Positions 1-10,338 of a stretch of 64,000 nucleotides of DNA are shown here, piece by piece. This stretch comes from Orthonyx spaldingii (lineage: Eukaryota; Chordata; Aves; Passeriformes; Orthonychidae), in contig VZTJ01005471.1 of assembly GCA_013397795.1 (NCBI GenBank), forward strand, positions 1,119,328 to 1,183,327. Reading direction: 5' to 3'. How positions within the stretch are numbered: position 1 is the first letter of the stretch; each line of letters opens with the position of its first letter. A program made the position numbers and the translations under genes. The notes beneath the pieces were generated by a model. It had not been told where the DNA came from, did no database searches, and saw only the letters and a program-made list of their open reading frames with translations.

Positions 1-106
1 CTCCCTCCCTCCCTCCGTCTCTCTCTCTTTCTTTCTCTCTCTATTCTCTTTCTTTCTCTCTCTATTCTCTTTCTCTCTTTCTCTCTCTATTCTCTTTCTT
101 TCTCTT
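1..106. repeat. CT-rich microsatellite
   Basis: A polypyrimidine run of CTCC, CTTT and CTCT units starts at the window edge and fades out near position 106. It is simple sequence with no coding content. It probably extends to the left of the window. Confidence 0.9.
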
Positions 107-2700
107 TGCCTCTTTTACTATTAAATAAAATATATCAATTTTTGGCACCAACATCTAACCTCATTTGGTTTTAATCATGTTTTTTGGGCATATTTATAAC
201 CTTCACACTTCTTTCTGTTTTATACACAGAGACCTAGCTTTCTCTGCTCCTCTCAGTTTGAAACCGGATTGTAAAGTTGGCACATGTTTTTTGCAGCTGA
301 GGTTGGAGAACTGGTTTGGGTTAATACTGACTTGTTTATTTCTTTGCCAGGATGGTTTCCACTTAGGTGAGTTTCCTGATCAGGTTCCACCACCTGGCTG
401 CTGAAGCAACTACCAGTTCAGGAGGAGGGCATCACAAAGTCCAGGATAGAGCTCTAAATGGAAGCTATTTTTGTTTAGGTCACCCAGGTTAGTACTATAA
501 GAATATGAATTATGAATCCACAGATTTCAGCTGGACAAGTAATAGAGGGTATGTGTAAATTAATTATGGAGCTGAATGCTGTCCACAATACATGCAGTGT
601 TCATGTGCATTATTTCAGAAGATGTCTTTATTTCTGATTTGTGGAGAGAAGTGGATTAAGGAAGTGGATTAAGGAAATTAATGAATTGATAAATTAAGGA
701 ATGGAGACTTTTAGAATTCCCTCAGCCTTACTAAAATCCTTTTATTCCAGTTTTCTTTGTGCTACAGAAGGAAGAAGCTAGCAGAGTGCATCATATAGAA
801 GGAGCCACACAGTATACAAGAATTATTTTAATGAAAGAGGCCAAGCAAAGTCAGGAGATAGTATAGATTTCAGTTCTCCCAGCCTGCCCTGCTCTCCCCA
901 GGGAACTCTCACTGACCCCAGGGATCCACTAGCAGGTGCAGTGTGTCCCAGTGTGGCACCTCTCAGCACCCAGGACATGTCTCCAGAGCTGAGACAGGTG
1001 AACAAAGGGCAAAAAACATGAAATCATTAAGAAAAATGAGAGCAAGGCAGCATTTCCTGGCAGGATTTGGAAGGGTTATAATGAAACAAGGAATAAATGG
1101 TTCAGCAGGAAAGCTCAGCGCAAGGCAAACCTTTGTGGCTGTAGCAGTGAGGTGACATGGCTGTGACCATGGCCTTGACAGGAGAAGGAACTAGAGAGCA
1201 GCTCGTGGCACTCACTGATGCCAGGCTCCCAACACTTGAGAGGGCAGCAGGGAACTTGGTTGTTGTAGGTCTTTGCTGCCTTCCTTGTGGCACTTGAGGA
1301 GGGATGAAAAGGTCCCACAGGTTGTCAGTGGCTGCTGATAGGAAGGGGATGTAAAGTTATGTGACACTTGAACACTACAGAAAGACTTTGAATTACATTG
1401 TAAGAATACAGATAGTGTTGCGAGGGAGATAGAGAAAAAATTACAAAGGTGAATGTTTGGTTCTGGTTTAAGTTTTCATAACTGAATCCATTTTCAAAGC
1501 CAACAGAATAGGTGTTTAATATTTAGCTGAGGTTCTTCAAAGCTTCCAGGCTGTCTCACATTTCCTGCTTTAGAGAGGCTGAAAGATTTTGAACTGCATT
1601 GTCAATATTTTTTACACCTTCCTATGCTCAGGACAAGTGTCCTTGAAAGGGCAGCAGCTTTGGATTGACTGGTTGTCATGTAGACAAGGATGTTTTCAAA
1701 ATAAAGGCACACAGTCCATTTATAAATCTTCCAGAATATATGAAAGTCTAATCAGACTGACTCAGACAGCCAAAATGTGGTGTATCTCATTTGAATTCTC
1801 TCTTCCTCCAGGCCTTGTCTACAAGAAATATACAGACATTGTATTGGAAGTAGAAAGCAAGGATGATAACAACACTCAGTCCTAGTACAGTCCTGAATGT
1901 ATTTTAATTTTGAATGCATCTAAGAATTTCCCTTCTCATATACTGGCTATAGCTGCACCAGCCCTATACAATACCTACTTTTGCCACCAAGAATGTAGTC
2001 CTGGAGCAACATAACCTTCCGCTGCCCTACTTCTCCTTGCTGTTAGCACTTAATGGTATTTTCTGCAGTAAGTTACGTGTTCATTGATTTGGTAGACAAA
2101 CAGGGGTCTTGCACAACCTTGAAGGAGTACATCTGTACTTTGTGAGTACAGATGTATTGGTTGTGTGGGATTTGTGGATCTTCTCTCCATTCTGAGTGTT
2201 CTTCTGTTTTCTTCAAAGGATAATTTGCTGGTTATTAAGTATACTGAGCCGCTGGCTGGTTTTGATTTTCAGCGTTACCTTTTATATAGGTGAATACAAT
2301 ACTCATATATATACAATATATATACACTACAATGTTCATATATGTATTCATACATATATGTAAACAATGGTACTTCTCACATCACTGAAATTTCTTCAAG
2401 GCTGTCTCTCTTACAGCACCTTTTTGAAATGTCTTTCTTCTCAATAACAGGCATTTGAGCAAAAAGATTGCTATACGTGTAAGCAGTAAGTTCAGTGTTT
2501 CTCAACAGTGTAGGTAAAATAAAGTCCTACCACCCTTAGGGTAAGGGGCAAAGCTGCTTGTGTGATCCCATTCCTGACAGCAGCTAAGGTCATTTCTGTG
2601 GTCACAGCTTGGTGGGAGTAATAGGAAGGTCTGAAGTAGGTTGCTTGGGGTGTGGATAAGAGAGGGTGAGAAATATGACCCTAGTAGGGCTGTGAAAGTC
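107..2700. other. Non-coding flank, no gene seen
   Basis: I see no gene here. Open frames are under 100 codons, lack convincing splice sites at both ends and show no recognisable protein motif. An AT-rich TATA/CATA simple stretch lies at about 2296-2370. The 1589-1885 open frame (98 codons) is the longest and has no recognisable domain. Confidence 0.6.
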
Positions 2701-3339
2701 TGTAGAAGATAAGTTTCTTTCTTCCATTATAGCATGAGGGCTGCAGCCAGTTCCTAGAGGGACTTATGGTGGCCACCTTTATACTTCTTCGGTCCATTCC
2801 TTTTGATTGTTTAAGGACAGTAGAACCAAGCAGCATTTTACTCACTTGGTAAGGATTGGAGAACAGAACAACATTTTACTCTTATCAAGGACAGTTGAAC
2901 AGAACAGCATAGCCTTGGAAAAATAATAAAGGATGCAACTTTGGTAAACAGAAGTCATGCAAAACACAAGCAGGATGCCAGCTCAGGTCTGCAAGGCTGA
3001 CAAAGCAGAAGTTGTGCAAAACAATGATATTGCACTTACTCAAAAGTGGGGGTCGAGGAACAGCCACAGCAAAAGGACACTGGATGTTGAAGACAGATGC
3101 CAAAAACCGTATAAGGACTTCCAATAAGGGGTGTAACTGTGTCAAATAAAGTTAAGGAAGTGGAGATAGCTCATGAATGTGTAATCAGTGTGTGTAATAA
3201 AAATTCTGTTCACCTGATGCTTGGGGCACTCGGAGGAAGGATCCTCCAAATGATCGCCGTGCTGCAATAAAGAATGTCTGCTTTCTAATACTCAAACTGT
3301 GATAGAAAGTTTTTATCTAACCATTTTTTATATAATTTT
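2700..3339 (+). mobile_element. LTR-like region, presumed 5' LTR of the ERV1-type provirus
   Basis: This block immediately precedes a retroviral leader and a gag-pro-pol array in the same orientation. It contains three imperfect direct repeats (starting near 2813, 2851 and 2887) like a U3 enhancer array. A canonical AATAAA signal lies at 3266-3271, some 70 bases before a possible primer binding site. The right edge is set by that site. The left edge is a guess, because I could not recognise the terminal TG, and no matching 3' LTR survives in the window to compare with. Confidence 0.5.
3266..3271 (+). promoter_or_regulatory. Polyadenylation signal in the presumed 5' LTR
   Basis: AATAAA lies upstream of the presumed LTR end, in the expected place for the R/U5 region of a gammaretrovirus-like LTR. 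Confidence 0.55.
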
Positions 3340-3357
3340 TGGCAACTCCAGATGGGA
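3340..3357 (+). other. Candidate tRNA primer binding site
   Basis: An 18-base TGG-initial segment (TGGCAACTCCAGATGGGA) follows a TTTT run at the end of the LTR-like region. Its layout fits a retroviral primer binding site. I could not match it confidently to a particular tRNA, and CpG decay may have altered it. Confidence 0.4.
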
Positions 3358-3460
3358 CACTCTGCCTGATCTCCCATGGATCTGAGGGGTCTCTGAATCT
3401 TCACACAGGCACCAAGATGTTCCTGGAGAAGACCACAGACCCTCGGACCAGTCTGGGACA

Positions 3461-3469
3461 CAGGTAAGA
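3461..3469 (+). promoter_or_regulatory. Retroviral leader splice donor
   Basis: CAGGTAAGA is a near-perfect 5' splice site about 120 bases downstream of the candidate primer binding site. The major splice donor of a simple retrovirus sits in this place. Confidence 0.45.
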
Positions 3470-3519
3470 CCCCACTCGATATTACGACTTTTTTTTTTTT
3501 TAATCCTGCCCACATAAGG

Positions 3520-4672
3520 CACGTGGATCTTCTGGTGCAGTGGGTGGGTTTTTTGGCATCCCAGAGTTTGGTATTTGACTTGGTTTTATCAATAAATAAT
3601 TGTTTTGTATTTGTATCTGTATTGTAACATTTTGGGTCTACTATTCAGAAATGTGTAGTAGACAATCTAAAGGGGGCGTTCTGAAAAAATTCCCACTTGG
3701 TAGCATTTTGTGACATTGGAGAAAGATTGGTGGGGCCGCTGGGGGAACAGTGACCAGGGAGAATTTGATTAAATATTGTAATCAGTGGTAGCCATTGTAC
3801 AAACTAGACTCTGGAGAAAAGCGGCCACAAAATGAAACCTTGAATTACAATACATTGTTATAGTTAATGCTGTTTTTAAGATGGGAACAGAAGTGGCATG
3901 AGGTGACGTATGCTGATATGTTTTTCACTTTGCAGAATCATTCAGAATGGCAGAAAGATGGTGGGTTGAATCCAACGCCCTCAAACCCTTTTGTGCTGGG
4001 TCTTGAAAAACAGAATCCAGGAAAACAGTTAAAATGTTGCTCTATATTCAGCACAGGATAAATCTGTTAGAAACATTTCCCTGGTGAGGAGGATGACTTA
4101 GATCTTAAGGTCAGTCCTAACTGCAGGTTGGATGGGGCCTTTTTCTGGTCTTGGGAATGAAAAACCAGACATGGTAGAAGGGTTGGGGATTAATTACCTC
4201 AGTATTTTAATAGGAATCCCGTCTGATGCACCTCTTGGCCAAGGTGGAAGGCATTGCGGTGCCCACCATGCATGCCTGCCCCTCCACTGTCAGTCAGTGT
4301 ACATTTTATAGACCTAATACATTAGCAGAGCTACCAAAGTGGCCCAATACGGGGCTTGGATGATCTAATTTCTAGTTTACAGAACACATTCTACTGCAGG
4401 AGCCATGGCTCCTCAAGATAGTAGGATGTTTGGTCTCTTAACTCTACAAAACTTTGGAACTATGCTGAGTTATCAGACTTAAAGAAGTACAAGTATGCAT
4501 GCTAATACTTGTGGATACACAGAACTGTGTAAAAGGTACAAAAAGGAATAGCAAAAAATCCTTTAGGCATCACTGTCAAGGCTGGCAAGACTGGTATTTT
4601 GAAGGAATTGGCACATAAAGGGGCAGATTTAACCCATCCAGAAGAGAAGTTACAGAGGATAAAGAGGAATAG
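3520..4672 (+). pseudogene. ERV1 leader and 5' gag remnant (matrix/p12 region, unreadable)
   Basis: This stretch lies between the leader splice donor and the first readable capsid sequence, so by position it should hold the rest of the leader and the matrix and p12 parts of gag. A 64-codon open frame at 3867-4061 could be a matrix piece. I see no diagnostic motif, and stops occur in all frames. The assignment rests on position only. Confidence 0.4.
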
Positions 4673-5182
4673 AGTTTTAGTCCAATTACAGGGCGAACTA
4701 GAGCTAAACACAGAGATGTAATAGTAGCTCCACTCCATCAGGGGATAGATATGGATGGTCCAATCACAATAAAAGTTCTGTTTTCAATAACAGACCTTAA
4801 TAATTGGAAGTCAATGGCTAGCACCTACCAAGACAATCCAGACAAAACAGCAAAAACATTTGAAATGATGACTAAAACTCAGGATCCGGACTGGAAGGAT
4901 ATAGATACTATGTTAGAAATGTTATTTGGTAGTACAAAAAGAGAGATGATTGTTAAAACCAGTAGGAGGTTTGTGGAAGAGCAAATTTTGGCTGGTAACT
5001 TGATGGGTTCATCAGATATTAATTTTTCCACTGTGGATTCTGACTGGGACCCTAAGGTGCCCATGTTTAGAGAGAGATTAAATACATGTCAACAATGCAT
5101 ACTATATGGAATTAGATATGCCATACCAAAGGCTATCAAGATGTCAAAATTATTCAAAATTAAGCAGGATCAAAAGGAATAA
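4673..5182 (+). pseudogene. gag: ERV1 gag remnant: capsid domain
   Basis: This is an open stretch of about 170 codons in one frame, with an internal ATG at 4751. It reads as the N-terminal half of a gammaretrovirus-like capsid. The stretch FSITDLNNWKS (about residues 11-21 after the ATG) corresponds to the conserved serine/asp-leu/asn-trp-lys block at the start of these capsids. The capsid would form the retroviral core shell. The frame is closed by a stop upstream (4670-4672) and by a TAA at 5180-5182. The region 5183-5460 continues the gag tail with many stops. The copy is non-functional. I am fairly sure of the domain and less so of the exact boundaries. Confidence 0.65.
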
Positions 5183-5691
5183 TCTAATTTTTAAATTGCC
5201 TAAAAAAACGGCTCAAAAATATACTAATATCAATCCTGAAATATAGGAAGGAAAAACCTCAATTAGCCCCTATATGTGTGGGGCAATCCTCAGATGATAT
5301 TAGAAGAAAATTACAAAAGGCTGAGGGACAAGACCTAGGGAAGCAGTTAGATGTTGCTTGGAGAGTTTATCAGAATAGAGAAAAACAGTGAGAAATAACT
5401 AAACAAAAAATAGTTGCAGTTATAGAAGGAATTCCCAAAGGAATGGTACCTCTGGGGAAAGAAAGGTGATGAGGGCGTGGACAACCTACCTCAAACTCCC
5501 CTGGAGACTTGGTATTAATCAATGTGCATATTGTAAGAAAGACAGGCATTGGAAAAGGGATTATTGTAGTTGCAACATAAAAGCTCCCCTCTCATGGCTG
5601 TCACCAGTGATGACTGAGGGGGACTGGAGAATTCTTCCCCAGCAGAACCTCTGATTACAGCTAAGCTGGGGAATGAGGAGTAAATGAGGAG
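5183..5691 (+). pseudogene. gag: ERV1 gag remnant: capsid tail and nucleocapsid zinc knuckle
   Basis: Near 5520-5565 the translation contains CAYCKKDRHWKRDYC, recognisable as the single CCHC zinc knuckle of a gammaretrovirus-like nucleocapsid, which binds genomic RNA. The His-to-last-Cys spacing is five residues instead of the usual four, so the knuckle is probably altered. One zinc knuckle instead of two supports the class I assignment. The surrounding frame (5466-5654) is short and closed by stops. The stretch before it (5183-5460) is broken in all frames. Confidence 0.7.
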
Positions 5692-5910
5692 GTAGAATTT
5701 TTAGTAGATATGGAACCTAGTTACTCTGTGCTAAATACAGTAAAAGGAAATGTGAATAATGGTTCTGTAACAATCATTGATACAACAGGGAATTGCAAAA
5801 CTCAGCCTTTTTGAAACCCATTCATTTTAAACTAGGAAAACAATGGATGACTCACCCAGTTCACCAAAGCCTCTACTTGGGAGAGATATATTGGAAAAAC
5901 TAAATGCTGA
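5692..5910 (+). pseudogene. pro: ERV1 protease remnant with destroyed active site
   Basis: The reading starting near 5692 gives FLVDMEPSYSVLN, in the place of the conserved retropepsin active-site loop (Asp-Thr/Ser-Gly). The aspartate codon survives (about 5707-5709) but the following Thr-Gly is replaced by Met-Glu. A TGA interrupts the middle. The C-terminal retropepsin block LLGRDILEKLNA reads in another frame, at the start of the 5843-6367 open frame, so at least one frameshift separates the halves. It follows gag and precedes RT, as expected. Confidence 0.65.
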
Positions 5911-7017
5911 CATTAAATTTAGAAGGGGCAAAATACAGGTGATTATTCCAGAATCTAATTATGTGGAATCCTCTATTTTTGCACTACAGTATCCAAAATT
6001 GGACATGATCCATCTGCCAGTATCACTTGAGGATGCACTGATTCCAATAGTTTGGGCTGGAGAGGTGCTTGGGTGTTCTGAAAGAGTAGAGCCTATAAGA
6101 ATTAAATTGAAATCTGGAGTGGGGCCAGTAAGGCGAAAGCAATACCCTTTGAAAATAGAAAGTCATGAGGGGTTGTTAACCCTTGTGGAAAAATTGATAA
6201 AATATGGCCTATTGAAAGAATGTGAATCCAAATTTAATACACCTATTTTGCCAGTTAAGAATGCAAATGGAAAGGATTACTGGCTGGTACAGGACCTTAG
6301 AGCCATAAATAAGATAGAAGATATACACCCGGTAGTAGCAAATCCTTATACCTTGCTAATAACCTAGAGTGAAAATTAAAATGACTCACAGTACTAGATT
6401 TGAAAGATGCCTTTTTCTGTATCCCTTTGAGTACTGAAAGTCAAGAGACTTTTGATTTTGAATGGGAAAATCCAAACACAGGAAGAAGAACCCAACTGAC
6501 TTGGACATTTCTACCAAAGAGGTTTAAAAATAGCCCCACCATATTTGGAAATCAATTGGCAAAAGAATTAGAGAAATGGAAAAATCAGAACTCTATTGTA
6601 GTCTTGTTACAGTATGTACATAACATTCTGACATCCACAGAAACTAAACAGCAATGTTGGGATCAGACTGTGGCATTGTTGAGTTTTCTGGGACTAAGCA
6701 GATATAGAGTATCCAAAGACAAAGCACAAACAGTCCAGACCAGAGTAACCTATGTGGAATTAAAAATCCTCCAAGGACAAAGGAGGTTGAGACAGAAACA
6801 AAAACAAGCAATTTGCCAACTCTCACAGCCACAAATAGTAAGAGAGTTGCATGCATTTCTTGAGATGGTGGGATAGTGTTGCCTGTGGATCAGCAATTAT
6901 GGGTTGCTGGTAAAGCCACTGTATGAGCTCTTGAAGACAACTCAAAAGGACTTTATAGTCTGGACTGATGATTCATGGGCTGCCTTTTTACAACTCAAGC
7001 AAGCCCTTATGTGGGCC
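5911..7017 (+). pseudogene. pol: ERV1 reverse transcriptase remnant (before the LTR insertion)
   Basis: Two open blocks (within 5843-6367 and 6400-6876), in different frames, cover the fingers and palm of a gammaretrovirus-like reverse transcriptase. The first includes YPLKIESHEG, TPILPVKN and VQDLRAINK. The second begins just after the LDLKDAFF motif, which keeps the first catalytic aspartate. The polymerase box normally written YVDD reads YVHN at 6613-6624, so both aspartates of that box are lost. The usual LPQG turn reads LPKR. A stop ends the block at 6874-6876, and the connection domain reads on, degraded, to the point where a solo LTR is inserted. This copy cannot encode an active enzyme. 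Confidence 0.8.
7013..7017 (+). repeat. Target-site duplication, left copy (GGGCC)
   Basis: GGGCC directly precedes the solo LTR. The same five bases directly follow it at 8099-8103. The interrupted pol reading resumes there with no other missing block, which supports this as a true insertion duplication. Confidence 0.8.
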
Positions 7018-8098
7018 TGATGTGGATTGACCCTGGCCAGATGCCAGGCACCCACCAAAGCCACTCACTCCCCTCCACAGGTGGACAGGGGAGAGAAAAT
7101 GTAATGAAGGGTTCATGAGTTAAGAACTGGGAGAGGTCACTCATGAAATACTGTCATGGGCGAAACAGGCTCAAAATTAGAGATATAACTTAAATTTATT
7201 GCTGAAAAATCAGAGCAGAATAATGAGAAGTAAAATAAAGCCTTTAAAACACCTTCTCCCCCACTCCTCCCTCCTTCCCAGCTCTACCTCCTACCCCTGC
7301 AGCACAAGGAGACAGGGAATGGGGGTTATGGTCAGTTCATCACCCACTGTTTCTCCCACTGCTCAGGGAAAGGAGTGGTTCCCTGCTGTACCATGGGGTC
7401 CCTCCCAAGGGAGACAGTTCTCCACGAACTTCCCCAATGTGAGTCCATCTCACCAGCAACAGATCCCTGTGAACCACTGCAACATGAGTCCATCCATCCT
7501 ATGGGCGAAAGTCCCATTCAAACTGCTGCAGTGCGGGTCAGTCTTCCACAGGGTGCAGTCCTTCAGGGACAGGCTGCTCCAGCATGGGCCCCTCTCTCCA
7601 CAGGCCTCCCACAGGGCCACAGCCTCCTCTCAGGCATCCCCCTGCTCTGGCATGGGTCTCCTCCATGGGCTGCAGGTGGATCTCTGCATCCCCATGGATC
7701 TCCATGGGCTGCAGGGGCACAGCTGCCTCACCATGGTCTGCACCACGGGCTGCAGAGGAATCCCAGCTTTGGTGCCTGGAACACTTCCTGCCCCTCCTTC
7801 TCCACTGACCTTGGTGTCTGCAGAGTTGTTCCTCTCACATGTTCTCACCCCGCTCTTCTCTGGCCGCAATTACAACTGTGCAATGACCTTTTAGTTTTTC
7901 TTTCATCTCAAATACGTTATCACAGAGGCATTACCACCATTCCTAATTGGCCCAGCCTTGGCCAGTGGCACGTCTGTCTTTGGAGCTGCCAGGGATTGGC
8001 TCTGCTGGACATGGAGGAAGCTTCCAGCAGCTTGTCCCAGAAGCCACCCCTGTAACCCCTGCTCTGCTACCAAAACCAGGCTGTGCAAACCCAAGAGA
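7018..8098 (-). mobile_element. Solo LTR (avian family, antisense to the host provirus)
   Basis: This 1081-base block begins TGATGTGGATTGACCC and ends CAAACCCAAGAGA on the + strand. It lies between two halves of the ERV1 pol gene. Related LTR ends recur in this window at 38424-38560 and 46652-48101. Read on the minus strand it begins TTTGCACAGCC, and near its end it has an AATAAATTTAAG stretch that fits a polyadenylation signal, so its sense is minus. Its middle (about 7400-7760) is an array of loosely repeated CCATGGGCTGCAGG-like units. Open frames in it (for example 7199-7894) are by-products of this GC-rich repeat, not genes. The perfect 5-bp duplication and lack of internal retroviral sequence indicate a solo LTR left by recombination. 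Confidence 0.85.
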
Positions 8099-8103
8099 GG
8101 GCC
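8099..8103 (+). repeat. Target-site duplication, right copy (GGGCC)
   Basis: This is identical to the left copy at 7013-7017 and marks the right edge of the solo LTR. Confidence 0.8.
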
Positions 8104-9050
8104 CTGCTTTGGGGCTCCCAGACCCTATGCACCTGTGTGAACTATTTACCTATGAAAGGCAAACATAGCACTGGGACTGCTGTCACTGGTCCTCAGGAAC
8201 CAGAGGAGCTCTGTGGTCTACTTTTCAAAGCAACTAGATAATGTCAGTCAAGGCTTGCCAAGGTGTCTGAGGGCAGTAGCAGCTACTGTTCTCTTGATCC
8301 AGGAATCCTGAAAACTGGCTTTGAGACAAAGCATTGTCATTTATGTACCACATATGGTCCAGTTGGTATTTAAGCAAAAAGAAGGCCGTTGGCTAGCTCC
8401 CAGCTGGATGCTAAAATACCAGGTAGTCTTGCTGGAGCAAGACAATGTGATGTTCAAAACAACTTCTATCATTAACCCTGCTATGTTCTTATCTGCCCAG
8501 CAAGTAGAAGGAAGCTCAGATCATGATTGCTTGTAGACTATAGAAGAAGTGTGTTCCAGCAAACCTGACTTAGGAGACAGGGCCTTGGAAAGACCTGATT
8601 GGGAATTGTTTACTGCTGGCAGCAGTTTTGTTTGAAATGGAAAATGGCTCTCTGGATATGCAGTGACTACACAGCATGAGGTAGTCTAATCGGTAATCGA
8701 ATCCAATGTTTCAGCCCAGAAAACAGAACTAATTGTGCTCACTCAAACTTTGGAATTGAGTAAAGGAAAATGCGTTAACATTTGGACTGATTCAAAATAC
8801 ACTTTTGGAGTGGTGCATGCACAGGGGGACACCTGGAAAGAAAGAGGCCTTTTGATATCTCAAGGCACATCAATCAAAAATGGAAAACAAATCTTGGATT
8901 TACTTGAAAGTATCTAGAAACCAACAGAAGTTGCCATCATGCATTACTGAGCACACCAAGCGGGTAAGATGAAACCAGAACTGGGGAATCATATAGCCAA
9001 TAAGGCTAATTGGGGAATCATTTAGCAAAGAATCTGCAGAAAAAGCCATG
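8104..9050 (+). pseudogene. pol: ERV1 pol remnant: RT connection and RNase H
   Basis: The pol reading resumes right after the solo LTR with ALGLPDPMHLCELF, which joins directly to the block before the insertion. The connection domain is in several frames with many stops. In the 8735-8917 open frame the text WTDSKYTFGVVHA is the conserved Thr-Asp-Ser segment of retroviral RNase H, including a catalytic aspartate. RNase H would remove the RNA strand from the RNA-DNA hybrid. The frame ends with TAG at 8915-8917. The remainder is heavily degraded. Confidence 0.7.
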
Positions 9051-9301
9051 TTAGAAAACAAAGTTTTATCTTTAATACCCTTGCTAAAGATACCTCTCCC
9101 AGTAGAAAAATGGAGTATAGTGCTAGCAACTGTCAAATAATTGAAACCTTAGAAGCAAGATGTGATCCACAAGGCTGGGCAGTTACCCTAACAGGGCAAA
9201 TAGTAGTCCCAGAACCAATCGTATGTGAAGTAGTGGAGCGTGAACACAAAGCCGTTCATTGGAGTAGGGAAAAATTTTTAAAACATTTGCAAAAATCTAG
9301 T
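9051..9301 (+). pseudogene. pol: ERV1 integrase N-terminal remnant
   Basis: The 9110-9310 open frame (66 codons) carries CEVVEREHKAVHWSREKF. The His-x3-His pair matches the start of the HHCC zinc-binding region of retroviral integrase and the spacing from RNase H is right. The reading stops making sense as ERV1 pol at about 9300. The two cysteines, the catalytic core and all of env are absent. From there a different element begins, so this is the 3' limit of the ERV1 part. Confidence 0.55.
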
Positions 9302-9900
9302 GCTTGGTAGCACTGTATTGCCCACAAATGGATACACCAGCTGTAGAGGTGGCATCCTCCTGGCTCCGAAATGTGGAAGACACTCTGGGTACTTCCTCAT
9401 CCCTATGAGCCAGTACCCCAGCTTTTAGGGGCAGCCCAAGAGATCGCCCCTCTCTGACCCCAGTCAGAGGGAAGGGAAGCCCCAAGCACAGACCTGTAAT
9501 GTAATGTAATGTAATGTACAGACATGTAATGAACTCTGGTTCTTTCTGCGTGAGCATGGGGAGGACATGAGGAAGTGGGATGGTGAACCCACCTCTAAGC
9601 TGAAAGCCTATGTCTGTGCACTGAGAGGGAAGAGACCTGTTAAGAAGGGGCCTCCCAAGAAGACTGTCAGTGTAGTTGCTGCAGAGAGACCAGAAGACAA
9701 TCAGCGATCTCCCAGATATAAGAGAACCAAAACCATTTCCTACAACCCTGATGAGGAAACTTCTGATCTGGCTTTGCAAAGGTCTGACAGTCAACACTCT
9801 GACCAGGAACAGGAATAGAGGGTCCCTGCCTTTGGACAGGAGGAGGAAAGGGATGACCGGGTATACCGGACTGTGTGGATTTGATGACCTGGCACGTCAG
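9302..9900 (+). pseudogene. gag: ERVL-like gag C-terminal remnant
   Basis: The sequence turns abruptly from ERV1 pol to a polar, basic stretch. An 83-codon open frame at 9567-9818 (with KKGPPKKT and RYKRTK) precedes an ERVL-like protease in the expected position of a gag tail. No zinc knuckle is visible. A short pentanucleotide repeat interrupts the region at 9495-9518. The gag assignment rests on position relative to protease and on composition, not on a diagnostic motif. Confidence 0.5.
9495..9518 (+). repeat. TGTAA pentanucleotide repeat
   Basis: Nearly five tandem copies of TGTAA lie within the gag remnant. They probably arose by slippage after insertion. Confidence 0.85.
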
Positions 9901-10338
9901 ATGCACAGAATTATAAAGCTTTAGTAGATACCAGTGCACAGTGTACACTAATGCCATCAAGGCACAAGAGTGCAGAAGCTATCTGGATCTTTGGAGTGAC
10001 AGGGCGATGCCAAGAGTTGTCTTTAATAGAGGCTGAGGTGAGCTTAGCGGGGGACAGATGGCAAAAGCACCCCATTGTGACTGGCCCGCAGGACCCTTGT
10101 GTCCTTGGCATCGACTACCTCAGAAGAGGGTACTTCAATGATCCAAAAAGGTATCAATGGGCTTTTGGTGAATACAGAGAAGATCAAACAGTTATCCACC
10201 CTACCTGGCCTCTCAGAAGATCCCTTCGTCATAGGATTGCTGCAGGTGGAAGTACCGATTGCTACTAGGAGAGTGCACCGGTGGCAATATTACACCAACC
10301 GAGATTCTATGACTCCTATCCATGAACTAATTCCTTGA
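9901..10338 (+). pseudogene. pro: ERVL-like protease remnant
   Basis: A retropepsin is readable across two overlapping frames (9951-10268 and 10099-10338). The active-site loop reads ALVDTSAQCTLMPS, with the aspartate codon at 9927-9929 and the usual glycine replaced by serine. The C-terminal block CVLGIDYLRRGYF follows about 60 residues later, as in retropepsins. A frameshift between the two frames (about 10100-10260) and a TGA at 10336-10338 break the gene. Protease would cleave the Gag-Pol precursor. The frame of the second block continues into RT, so protease and RT belong to one pol unit. Confidence 0.75.

Noticed and set aside
7199..8055. Open frames of 231 and 226 codons
   Set aside because: They lie inside the solo LTR, in an array of CCATGGGCTGCAGG-like units. 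They arise from the repeat and GC content and have no protein features.
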